Positions 45,206-53,970 of a stretch of 64,000 bases of DNA are shown piece by piece. The DNA lies in the NCBI GenBank assembly GCA_034770075.1, contig CM068386.1, positions 45,607,990-45,671,989 on the forward strand. The letters run 5' to 3'. Every line of letters starts with the position of its first letter. Positions within the stretch are counted from its first letter, which is position 1. The position numbers and the translations under genes are program-made. The stretch comes from Aralia elata (taxonomy: Eukaryota; Streptophyta; Magnoliopsida; Apiales; Araliaceae). The notes beneath the pieces were generated by a model that searched no databases, was not told where the DNA came from, and saw nothing but the letters and a program-made list of their open reading frames with translations.

Positions 45206-45688
45206 GTAATCTTCAAACCCGGAGATTGGGTGTGGCTACACTTGCGTAAGGAAAGATTTCCTGATCAAAGGCGTTCGAAACTACTTCCAAGAGGAGATAG
45301 TCCATTTCAAGTGCTTGAACGCATTAACAACAATGTTTACAAATTGGATTTACCCGGTGAGTATACTGTTAGTGCAACTTTCAATGTTTCTGATCTAAGT
45401 CCGTTTGATGTAGGTGAAGATTTGAGGACAAATTATTTTCAAGAGGAGAGGTATGATGAGGACATCCTTAGTTTAGAAGCCCATGACGAAACCCAAGCGG
45501 ATCCATTGCATATACCACTTGGACCCATTACGAGGACTCGGGCTAAACGCCTCAAAAAAGGACTTAACGGGATGATTCATGAATTATGGAACAAGGTTGG
45601 AACAAGTACGGAGAACGTAGAGACGGGATACAAGTACGCAAAGATCATAAACACATTGATAGCAAGTTTACCCAAAGCACCGCAATAG
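45206..45688 (+). pseudogene. B integrase C-terminus with LTR-encoded tail
   Basis: The same frame continues after the stop: FKPGDWVWLHLRKERFPDQR, SPFQVLERINNNVYKLDLPG, then, from 45454 inside the LTR, a tail with LGPITRTRAKRLKKGLNGMI and a stop after PKAPQ at 45688. The tail differs from that of C more than the core does. Confidence 0.85.
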
Positions 45689-46444
45689 ACTTCACTATTA
45701 CTAAAAACTAACATTCTTGGATTGCGGGATTCCTTCCCCAAAACAAGGTTCCATGTTTTAGGTAATGGTGTTTTCCACCAATTGTTCCCTTCCCTAAAAC
45801 AAGGTTCCATGTTTTAAGTAATGGTGTTTTCCACCAATTGTTTCCTTTCCTAAAACAAGGTTCCATGTTTTAAGTAATGGTGTTTTCCACCAATTGTTTC
45901 CTTCCCTAAAACAAGGTTCCATGTTTTAAGTAATGGTGTTTTCCACCAATTGTTTCCTTTCCCAAAACAAGGTTCCTTGTTTTATATAATGGTGTTTTTT
46001 TAGGGTTTGTTTGATTTTAGATTGTTCTCAAGCTTAGTATAAATAGGCTTCATAATGTAATGGTTTAAGACACCAATTTTCAGCATTATCAATATTATTG
46101 TGAGTTTGTTTCTCTACTTGTGGTTCTTTGAAGAATTCCTAAGTATTCCTTAGTTTTCTTGAGAGATTCATAATTGACTTATCATACAATCATTCATAGT
46201 TGTGTGTGGCGTCTTCTACCGCATCAATCGTCGATTGTACCAAGATTACCGCTTTAACATAAGCGAGGGGTCGAGGTGTCGTTGGTGTTCATCCTACGCA
46301 TAATTCATTTGCAAGCAATTGTACCAAGATTACCGTCTACATATAGGCGAGGGGTTAAGGTGTTGCAAGCTATCCATCCTATCAACTTGTTAGAAACGAT
46401 CCGGCCGACGACCACCTCACGCAAGCGTGTCGTGGAGTCTATTA
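45454..46444 (+). repeat. B 3' LTR (991 bp)
   Basis: It matches the 5' LTR with one extra 57-bp unit (five at 45731-46008) and scattered substitutions. Its last bases are TATTA where the 5' LTR has TATCA. Confidence 0.9.
45731..46008. repeat. 57-bp tandem repeats in B 3' LTR (5 units)
   Basis: These are the same units as at 33039-33248, but five instead of four. Copy number therefore changed after insertion or during the last reverse transcription. Confidence 0.85.
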
Positions 46445-46445
46445 C

Positions 46446-46791
46446 CATGTGTAGTCTGAAGCCAAATGCGGCAGAGAGGCCGAAGGATCAGGACAAGAAC
46501 AACCTTACCAGGTCAGATAACAATAACAGAACGAAAGACTTGCCGAAGAGGAATTTTAATGGGGGTTCGGGAGGAGGACGTCTGCCTTTCCTGAACAGAA
46601 AAGTCAGCAAGGTGTTCACCCGCCTCAACACGGTTCGGGCAACAATATTAGAACATATGAGAGACAAGCCGTATTTCGAACCATGCCCGAGTACTCATCG
46701 AGATCGAGGAAATCAGAACAAATATTGCGACTATCATCAAGCTATTGGACACTCCACCGAGGATTGCAAAAATCTGAAAGCATTAATTTAG
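46446..46791 (+). pseudogene. A gag C-terminal part with zinc knuckle
   Basis: This is a continuation of A gag after B: MCSLKPNAAERPKDQDKNN, a Gly-rich NGGSGGGRLPF, then the knuckle CDYHQAIGHSTEDC near 46720-46765 and a stop at 46789. The Y-H form CxYHxxxGHxxxxC is usual in Tat-type Gag. MCSL joins the gag frame that ended ITIEEVM at 32758. Confidence 0.8.
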
Positions 46792-47560
46792 ACGAATGTG
46801 CAGAGCGGGGAGTTAGTTCAGTTTGTTGTGGGTCGAGGGGCTTCGGGAAGGACGACGACCAATGGAAGTACACAGCAGAACCCAAAGCCTCAATTCGAAC
46901 CGGTCCCGGTAATTCGAGGAGTGGTAGATGTGATAACAGGCAGTTCGATTAGGAAGGTAGCTGGAAAGAACGGCGAGGGATGTTGGATTAAGTTATAACA
47001 GTGTCCGAACAGCCTGCAAGGAGGGAATGGCCATATCCTGACATTGTGATATCATTCACCGATGAGGATTATCGATCGAAACCTATCGAGCTGCATGAGA
47101 GGGAGCCCTGGCCATTACTGCCCAAGTTGGATCCATGGATATGAGGCGAATCATGATCGACAATGGCTCCTCTGTCGACATACTGTATGCCCATGCTTAC
47201 CAGAGGCTAGACCTGGGAGGTAAGAAGATGGAGGTCGGGCAAGAGCCTCCATTGTACGGGTTCGGTAATGATCCGGTTCGGGTAGCAAGAACCATCGAGT
47301 TGCTAGTCATTTTTGGGACGGCTCCTCAGCAGGTGGAGGTCAATATCAGGTTCTTTATCGTGCATGTCGATTCTGCTTACAATGTTATTCTGAGACGACC
47401 TACATTGATGGCGTTGCAGGTGGTGACTTCCATTCCTCATTTTAAGATGAAGTTCCCTACGCCGAGTGGATTCGGCGAAGTTAAGGGTGATCTGGATATG
47501 GCTCGAAGGTGCTACAGGAATTCGTTGATATCTTCGGTTGTTGGAAGGTGTAAACAAAGG
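46792..47560 (+). pseudogene. A protease region
   Basis: MIDNGSSVDILYAHAYQRL (47152-47210) holds the active-site-like D-[NS]-G motif, followed by NVILRRPTLMALQVVTSIPH and FKMKFPTPSGFGEVKGD, the usual end of a Tat protease domain. The stretch upstream to 46792 carries frameshifts. Confidence 0.75.
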
Positions 47561-48660
47561 CAGACGATGGCAATCGAGGTAGAACCCTTTACTGAAGGAA
47601 GCACAGAACCCCTCGCCTTGTCAGCCGAAGAAACCGAAGACATTGAGCTGATCCCGGGGAAGAAAGATAAGACAATAAAGATTGGTTCGGGTCTACAGGA
47701 GCCTTTCAAAATGGGATTGATCGAGATGTTTCGGGTATATGAGGATATCTTCGCATGGGAGCCAACGACAAGCCAGGGATTAACGAGAAAGTTATTGTGC
47801 ATAAACTGAATGTAGACTCTACCAAGAAGCCAGTTCGGCAGAAGAGGAGGATCTTTGTCCCAAAATGGCAGAAGATCATTGATGATGAGGTGGCCAAGTT
47901 GTTAGCGGCCGATTTTATTTTTGAGATCGACTACCCCAAGTGGTTGGCGAACGTGGTATTGGTTCGAAAGTAGAATGGGAAGTGGAGAATATGTATTGAC
48001 TATACTGATTTGAACAAGGCATGTCCGAAGGACTTCTACCCACTCTCACACATTGACTAGTTGATCGATGCCACATCAGGGTGCGCGTTGTTGAGCTTCA
48101 TGGATGCCTTTTTGGGGTACAATCAGATTTCAATGTATAAGAAGGATATCCCAAAGACGGCCTTTATAACGCATCGGGCGATTTATGCTTATAAGAAGAT
48201 GACTTTCGAATTGCTGAACGTCGGTGCCACTTATCAGAGGATGATGAACTACGTGTTCAGGAAATAGCTAGGCCGAAGCATGGAGGTTTATATGGATGAT
48301 ATGATTGTCAAGAGCCTATCAGTTAGACAGCACTTGGATGACCTGGAGGACTGCTTTCAGACAGTTAAGGAATACAACATCAGGCTGAACCCGATGAAGT
48401 GCACCTTCGGCCTCGGTTCGGGAAAGTTTCTTGGGTATTTAGTGAGCAAAAGGGGCATTGAGGCAAATCCGGAGAAGATCAAGGCCATTCTGGACATGAA
48501 GTCTCCTCAGACGTTCAAGGATGTACAACGGTTGACGGGTTGGATAGCAGCTTTGAGGAGGTTTATGTCTAAATCGGCGGAGAGATGTTTGTCGTTCTTC
48601 GATACATTGAAGGGGCCAAAGAATGAGAAGACTTTTCAGTGGACTTCGGAGTGTGAAAAC
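47561..48660 (+). pseudogene. A reverse transcriptase, several stops
   Basis: Blocks KRRIFVPKWQKIIDDEVAKL, GKWRICIDYTDLNKACPKDF (48000), FMDAFLGYNQISMYKKDIPK and YMDDMIVKSLS (about 48286-48318) give a full set of gypsy RT motifs with an intact YMDD. TAG codons at 47971, 48058 and 48265 interrupt it; all look like single-base changes (CAG or CAA to TAG). The maturase-like end FLGYLVSKRGIEANPEKIKA follows. Confidence 0.8.
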
Positions 48661-49100
48661 GTCTTGAATAAAGAAATATCTATCTTTGGCACCTCTTTTG
48701 ATGAAACTGGTCCCTTCGGAACCTTTGTATTTGTATTTGGCAGCAAGCTCGTTGGTGGTTGGAGTGATACTGCTTCGGGAGGCAGGAGGAAAAGAATTCC
48801 CTGTTTATTATGTCAATCATGCTCTTCGGGATGCAGAAACTCGGTACCCGAACTTGGAGAAATTTGCATATGCCTTGGTTATAGCCAGTCGGAAGCTTTG
48901 GCATTACTTTCAGGGAAGATTAATAGTCATGTATACGAATCAGCCTCTAAAGAAGATATTGAATAAACCTAAAATTTCAGGACGATTTGCAGCATGGGCT
49001 ATGGAGTTGACCTAGTTCGTGTTGGAGTACCATCCTCGGACAGGAATTAAGGGTCAGGCATTGGCTAACTTTGTGGTGGAATGTTCTTTCTCTAAGCCCG
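48661..49100 (+). pseudogene. A RNase H (retroviral-type position)
   Basis: A frame change near 48690 leads to EFPVYYVNHALRDAETRYPN, KLWHYFQGRLIVMYTNQPLK and GRFAAWAMELT, then a stop and EYHPRTGIKGQALANFVVEC. This is the RNase H and connection segment of Tat-type Pol. Confidence 0.75.
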
Positions 49101-49560
49101 ACTCCGTCGATCAGGCAGAAGCAGTGGTTTCGTCAATCTCGGAGCTTCGGCAGGATCGGACTTCATGGACGTTGTATGTGGATGGGTCATCAACATCGAT
49201 ACCAGTAGTGCAGGGGTGATTTTGACGAGTTCAGAGGGATTCAAAGTTTAGTAGGCCATTCGCTTTGGTTTCAGGGCAACCAACAACGAGGCTGAGTATG
49301 AAGCAATTTTGGCTGAGCTTTGGTTGGCAAGGAGTTTAGAGGTACAAAAGCTAATCATCTTCAGCGATTCCCAGTTTGTGGTAAAGCAGATATTAGGGGA
49401 GTATGAAGCTCGGGGGGGCAAGGATGACCAAATATCTTGCTGAAGTCAAGGATCGACTGCATTACTTTAGTTCCTATACATTCCAAGGGGTTGATTGGTC
49501 CAATAACATTATTGCCGACGCATTATCCAAGTTAGCTGCTTCGGATACCGGTTCCTTTAG
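49101..49560 (+). pseudogene. A second (archaeal-type) RNase H
   Basis: WTLYVDGSSTSI, then after a frameshift FGFRATNNEAEYEAILAELW, IIFSDSQFVVKQILGEYEAR and ADALSKLA. The D-E-D set (VDGSS, NEAEYEA, SDSQ) is that of the extra RNase H acquired by the Tat lineage. It is the strongest clue to A's classification. Confidence 0.8.
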
Positions 49561-50008
49561 TGGGTCAGTGTATTTGGAGGTTCTGGAAATTCTGAGTATT
49601 CAGGGGACAGAGGTGTTGGTGGTGGGACGATCAGATTGTTGGATGACGCCATACATAAACTACCTTGTCGATGGCGAGTTGCTTTCGGATCGGATACTGA
49701 CGAAGAAGATAAAGTACAGGAGCTCAAATTTTGTATTGATCGATGGTGATTTATATAGGCGTGCATACTCCTCGCCTTTGTTGAAGTGTTTGGTTTCATC
49801 CGAAGCAGAGTACGTACTTCGGGAAGTTTATGAAGGGATTTGTGGAGATCACATGGGAGCAAAGGCTTTGGCGTACAAGGTGCTTCGACAGGGTTACTGG
49901 CCTACTATTTTTTAAGAAGCTAAGGAATATGTTCAAAAGTGCCCTAAATGTCAGTTGAACAGTCCAGTTCCTCATCAGCCGCCCGAAGAATTGTTCTCGA
50001 TTTTGTCT
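49561..50008 (+). pseudogene. A integrase N-terminus, truncated
   Basis: WMTPYINYLVDGELL, LYRRAYSSPLLKCLV, EVYEGICGDHMGAKALAYKV and KCPKCQLNSPVPHQPPEEL correspond to the integrase zinc module; the first His is replaced by Tyr. The catalytic core is missing. The sequence ends at the copia LTR fragment. Confidence 0.8.
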
Positions 50009-51123
50009 TGAAAGTAGTATGCACACAAGCCAATCATATTTGATATGATGTAGCATATACTTTGTAATCTTATTTGGTTATTAATAAAAGAATTAATTTA
50101 TTAAAGGCATTTTCATTATCTACATGATGATGTTATATTAAGTGTGATAAACTCATAGTTTTAAGCAATGTTTTTAGAATCATGATGATGATCATGCTAA
50201 TGAGATCTAAATTCTAGATAGCTTAAAACTAAAATCGTTCCTAATCGTTGGATTACTAAAAGGGGATTAGTGAATCCAGATAGATTAGTACATACTTTGT
50301 TTGCTCTTAGGAAGAGGATGATTGATCTCATAATCATTTGTGAGGAAACACTAAAGTAAGTATGTAGGTGCTTATTAGAGAATAAGTTCACTGAACGTGG
50401 CTCGCTAAAGGAATACCTAATAGAGTTTTACTTGTCTGTCAATAGGAATTCCTTAAGTGATAGTAGTACAAGTGATCTTTAGACTTGAGATCATCATAGT
50501 ATCTTGTGTGTGATGAATTATACTTTAACATGTCCCTTAAGACCTTTAGGGTATATCAAAGGGTATGATAGGGTATGATAAGTTGTACATGGAGATAGGT
50601 GAATGGTCAATAAAGAATCTACCATTTCTAGGAAAAGGAGAGAATGTCTTATGTGATTCGATAAATGACAACTCAGAAGTCTTTGGACAAAGCAAAATGA
50701 AATTAGAAAGGTGTTTCTAATTTGCATTATTTAGAGTTGTGCATTTGAGAATCAAAATACATATAATCAAATAAAATTGACAGTAATACCATGTCTTATA
50801 TTTGATTGGGACATTGTATGGTAGAAGGATTGAATTGTACGGTAACTATTCACTGAAAGGTTCTTTTGTGATTAATGTTGAAATCTATATTATCTGGAAA
50901 GTCGTTGATCGCAAAGGGGGCTTACCCTTATGGTAGAATAAATATTATTTATTTAAATGAATTAAATAGTTTAATTTATTTATTTAAATAAGATTAAAAT
51001 TATTCTAATTTATTTATTCACAACCGGTTTAATATGGAGAATATAAAGGGTCACACCGCGAAAGAAAAATATTTATTTACGAAGTAAATGGCATAATCGT
51101 AATAATAAGTTAAGTATATTTAA
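50009..51123 (+). mobile_element. Truncated F-family copia LTR
   Basis: It starts TGAAAGTAGTATGCAC and is colinear with the inverse complement of the F LTR (26376 down to about 25257) for about 1.1 kb, then breaks off after TTAAGTATATTTAA. The remaining 0.7 kb of LTR is missing together with A's integrase core. A deletion that joined the middle of a solo LTR or element to the 3' region of A explains this. Confidence 0.85.
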
Positions 51124-51534
51124 CAGTCGATGTTAGGGTGGAAGAAGTGCTGATTCTAGGTGTGGATGGAACGGTGGATGTTGAGGTGTTTGTGGCAGCC
51201 ATTGATGAGTAGTAGAATGGGTGATCGGTGGGTATTTTTGTCGGTGAGAGTAAGGGTTGCAGTTGCGAGAGAGATGCAGAGAAGGTTTGGGCGAGATTGA
51301 GATCAAATCTAGAATATGGCGGTTGATTTTGGAGGAGGAGGGGTTTTGAATTGTTTGACTTTTGGGTTCCGCGCGGTTCTCCAAAAACGGCGTGGTTAGT
51401 GGGTTATTTAATGATGGTGGGTACCTAGCAATGTGTGTTGGATACGTTACCGTAGGATCTGATTTTGGGCCGTGTTTTCATTTAATTATTGGGCTTTTAT
51501 GATGACCTCTTCCATTAAATGTTTCATTGTAATG
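51124..51534 (-). pseudogene. A 3' region with possible relic of an antisense ORF
   Basis: On the minus strand a CT-rich stretch precedes ATG at 51202-51200, opening MAATNTSTSTVPSTPRIST and continuing to the truncation at 51124. A second minus-strand frame (51384-51133, 84 codons, Pro/Ser/His-rich) overlaps it. Tat elements such as Grande and Retand are known to carry an extra antisense ORF between pol and the 3' LTR; position and direction fit. Which frame was coding is undetermined. Confidence 0.4.
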
Positions 51535-51549
51535 AAAGACTGGGGGCAA
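51535..51549 (+). other. A polypurine tract
   Basis: GAAAGACTGGGGGCAA abuts the 3' LTR. D has GAAAGACTGGGGGGCAA at the same place, another tie between A and D. Confidence 0.8.
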
Positions 51550-52305
51550 TGTTGGGGTGTATTTATTTGGGCCCAATGGATACGGTGGGTTATTGTCCAC
51601 GTGGAGGTATGTTCCCATGTAGGATTCTGTTTGGGCAGTGGGAGAATATTAAGGAATCAATGATTCTTAACTGTATTTAATTTTCAACTCCTAAGAAAAG
51701 TGTCCGGATATAATTCGACTTTCTTCCTTTAAGGAGATTGAGTTTAATCCTATTATGGTATCTAACCTAATGATGAGTTCTATTTCTATGCGGGGACGGG
51801 CATGAAGTTGATGGTGTGTGATCACTATAAATACAAGGTTAGATCCTAATTTACAGGTAATCAACTTTTTCAGCACTAAAGCATTAAGCCTCAATTGTTA
51901 AACCATATTCAGCCTATACTTATTCTTAACTGTATTTAATTTCCAACTCCTAAGGAAAGTGTCCGGATATAATTCGACTTTCTTCCTTTAAGGAGATTGA
52001 GTTTAATCCCATTATGATATCTAACCTAATGAGGAGTTCTATTTCCTTGCGGGGACGGACATGAAGTTGATGGTGTGTGATCAATATAAATACAAGGTTA
52101 TACCCTAATTTACAGGTAATCAACTTTTTCAGCACTAAAGCATTAAGCCTCCATTGTTAAACTTTATTCAGTCTGTACTTATTCTCACACCGGAGTTATC
52201 CCCCGGTGGCGAAAGCCGTCAGCTCTCTGAGTGTGGTTTCGTTTCTGTGCAGGATTGGACTCGCAGTTTGGTGATTGGGTGCGTGGACGATTCGTGACGT
52301 TAACC
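51550..52305 (+). repeat. A 3' LTR with internal 259-bp duplication (756 bp)
   Basis: It matches the 497-bp 5' LTR except that the segment from ATTCTTAACTG (51663) to about 51921 is repeated at 51922-52180. The copies differ at several positions (for example CGGGGACGGG/CGGGGACGGA). The last base is C instead of A. Confidence 0.9.
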
Positions 52306-52912
52306 TAAAGAATGTTGAATTTCATAAGACTTTTGTTAAACATGTATTATATAAATTCAACTCTCCTCTACTATATTGAATGCAATTACAAGAAAAGATC
52401 ATTGATGCAGAGTTAGAGAGGTTTCGGAGGGGGGGAAAAGAGCTCAAGATAATAATACTTGGCAGTGTTTTCTTTTGTTTTGGTAAGTGAAGCAATAAAA
52501 ATAGAAAGTTCAATTGTAATGTTTCTTTGGCAGATTTTGTCAGTTTGTACAAGTCATTAGTCCAAAATCTTTTGAATTAATGATTTGTTCAGAATAAATA
52601 AACTTTGCCGTTTGTTAAAAAACTTAATTCTATAAAGTATTCAAATGAACTGCTCATTTGAACTTCCTAAAATTAGAATCCAAGTCCAACTTGTTTTGAT
52701 ACACACTCTCTGCTTCATGCATCTTTCTATACCAAACGAATCGGAAATTTGACTTCTAAACGTGGACATTAGAAAACGTATATCTGTCACCAACTCACTA
52801 TAATTTGCGTGTGATAATAATGCCAACATATTAGGACAAAACACATTAGTATTAACTGCGACTAGTAGTACTGTGGTAGTATCAAACCAGCGCGAAAGGA
52901 AATTATAAGTCT

Positions 52913-52913
<1 letters not shown>

Positions 52914-52976
<63 letters not shown>
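52914..52976. repeat. Compound (CT)n-(TA)n microsatellite
   Basis: About 16 CT units pass directly into about 14 TA units, followed by an A run. Confidence 0.95.
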
Positions 52977-52979
<3 letters not shown>

Positions 52980-53041
52980 AAAAAAAAAGTCTCATGTAAC
53001 AAAAAAAATCAAATAGAGTCCTTGTTTTCTTGTTATTAGTA

Positions 53042-53303
53042 CTCCCTCCATTCCAAAGTATAAAATCATTACTGATTTTTCGAAATCAATTTAAAATATT
53101 TTTAAATTAAAAAACTCGATATCAATTTCTTCAATCTTAGTCTATACAATGATAAATATTGTAAATTATCAAAAAATATTACTCATTGTAAAATTTTATT
53201 ATTTCATAATTTTTAATAAATCATCTCTATTTTGAGTTTGAAAAATGTTTCAAATTGACTTTCAAAGTCAAAAAAATAATATTATAATTTGGAACAGAGG
53301 AAG
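53042..53303. mobile_element. Stowaway-type MITE (262 bp)
   Basis: CTCCCTCCATTCCAAAGTAT at the left matches the inverse of the right end (CTTCCTCTGTTCCAAATTAT). TA flanks both sides (53040-53041, 53304-53305). CTCCCTCC ends and TA targets are the Stowaway/Tc1-mariner signature. Confidence 0.8.
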
Positions 53304-53484
53304 TATAAAAATAAAACAATATCTATCTATACCTATTATAATAGCACAAAGTGTATGAGTTAACTAGAAAGTTTTGATTGGTTCTAAACTGAATTGACTC
53401 ATAGATTTGATTGGTTGATATTTTTATTTTATTTGCTTGTTTTTATTTTATATATGTATTATCTTATTCCTGATATATATATAT

Positions 53485-53952
53485 TGTTAGGGTGTGTTTT
53501 ATTAGGCCCAAATACTATAAAGGGCTGAGGTATTATTTATTGGGTCACCTAAGATGATTGGGCCGGAGGAGGAATTATTGGGCCCAGATGATGTGGGAGG
53601 CAGTGGTTTGCAGAGAGGGGACATCTCCACATGGGGGATAGAGTAAGCAACTGGAGTATATGTCAGTACATAATTCGACATCATTAAATTACTGTTCCCA
53701 AAGGCGTGACGTCAGTCGGGTAACCCCTATAAGTACAAGGCTTAGAACCCATTTTACAGGTAATAATTATTTTACGAGCACAAGAGCACACAACCTCCAT
53801 TGTTAAAACCTTGTTCGGCTTGTACTAATTCTCACGCCTGAGCTATCCCCCGATGGCAAAACCACCCGGAACTCTCAGTGTAATATCGTTATTGTGCAGG
53901 ATTGACGCGCCCTTGGTGATTGAGGCGCGTGAACGAATTCTTGGCGTTAACA
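53485..53952 (+). repeat. D 5' LTR (468 bp)
   Basis: It starts TGTTAGGGTGTG and ends TTGGCGTTAACA. A TGACGTCA palindrome (53707-53714) lies just upstream of TATAAG (53728). It differs from the 3' LTR at CCCCGATGG/CCCCGGTGG and GATTGAGGC/GATTGAAGC. Confidence 0.95.
53707..53735 (+). promoter_or_regulatory. TGACGTCA element and TATA box of D LTR
   Basis: A perfect 8-bp palindrome TGACGTCA, the classic bZIP-binding sequence, is 13 bp upstream of TATAAGTA. The spacing is repeated in the 3' LTR (58403-58410 and 58424). Confidence 0.55.
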
Positions 53953-53953
53953 T

Positions 53954-53970
53954 TGGCGCTAGAAGGAGGG
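53954..53970 (+). other. D primer-binding site
   Basis: TGGCGCTAGAAGGAGGG, one base different from that of A (TGGTGCTAGAAGGAGGG). Confidence 0.8.

Larger units (their letters stand above)
32759..46444 (+). mobile_element. CRM-type chromovirus B (Ty3/gypsy), split by C
   Basis: LTRs 32759-33693 and 45454-46444 start TGATGAGGACATCC. PBS is at 33696. gag-pol runs 34159-35069 and 41882-45688 and enters the 3' LTR, a layout known for CRM chromoviruses. TAATG precedes the 5' LTR but CCATG follows the 3' LTR, whose last bases are TA instead of CA, so the target duplication is only partly preserved. The host frame of A (gag) resumes exactly after the element. At least a frameshift and one stop disable pol. 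Confidence 0.85.
30793..52305 (+). mobile_element. Tat-lineage Ty3/gypsy retrotransposon A, split by B/C and by a copia LTR fragment
   Basis: The order is 5' LTR (30793-31289), PBS, gag (31364-32758 and 46446-46788), protease, RT, RNase H, second (archaeal-type) RNase H, integrase start (to 50008), foreign copia LTR fragment (50009-51123), 3' non-coding remnant with antisense frame, PPT and 3' LTR (51550-52305). TAGAG at 30788-30792 and TAAAG at 52306-52310 are probably the diverged target duplication. The second RNase H identifies the Tat lineage. Stops in RT and loss of the integrase core make A defective. Confidence 0.85.
52311..53484. other. Intergenic DNA between A and D
   Basis: No gene is recognised. 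It holds a (CT)n-(TA)n microsatellite (52914-52976) and a Stowaway MITE (53042-53303). A 67-codon minus-strand open frame (52844-52641) has no recognisable motif. Confidence 0.6.

Noticed and set aside
52641..52844. 67-codon minus-strand frame in the A-D interval
   Set aside because: No motif, no supporting context and within the length expected by chance in this composition.
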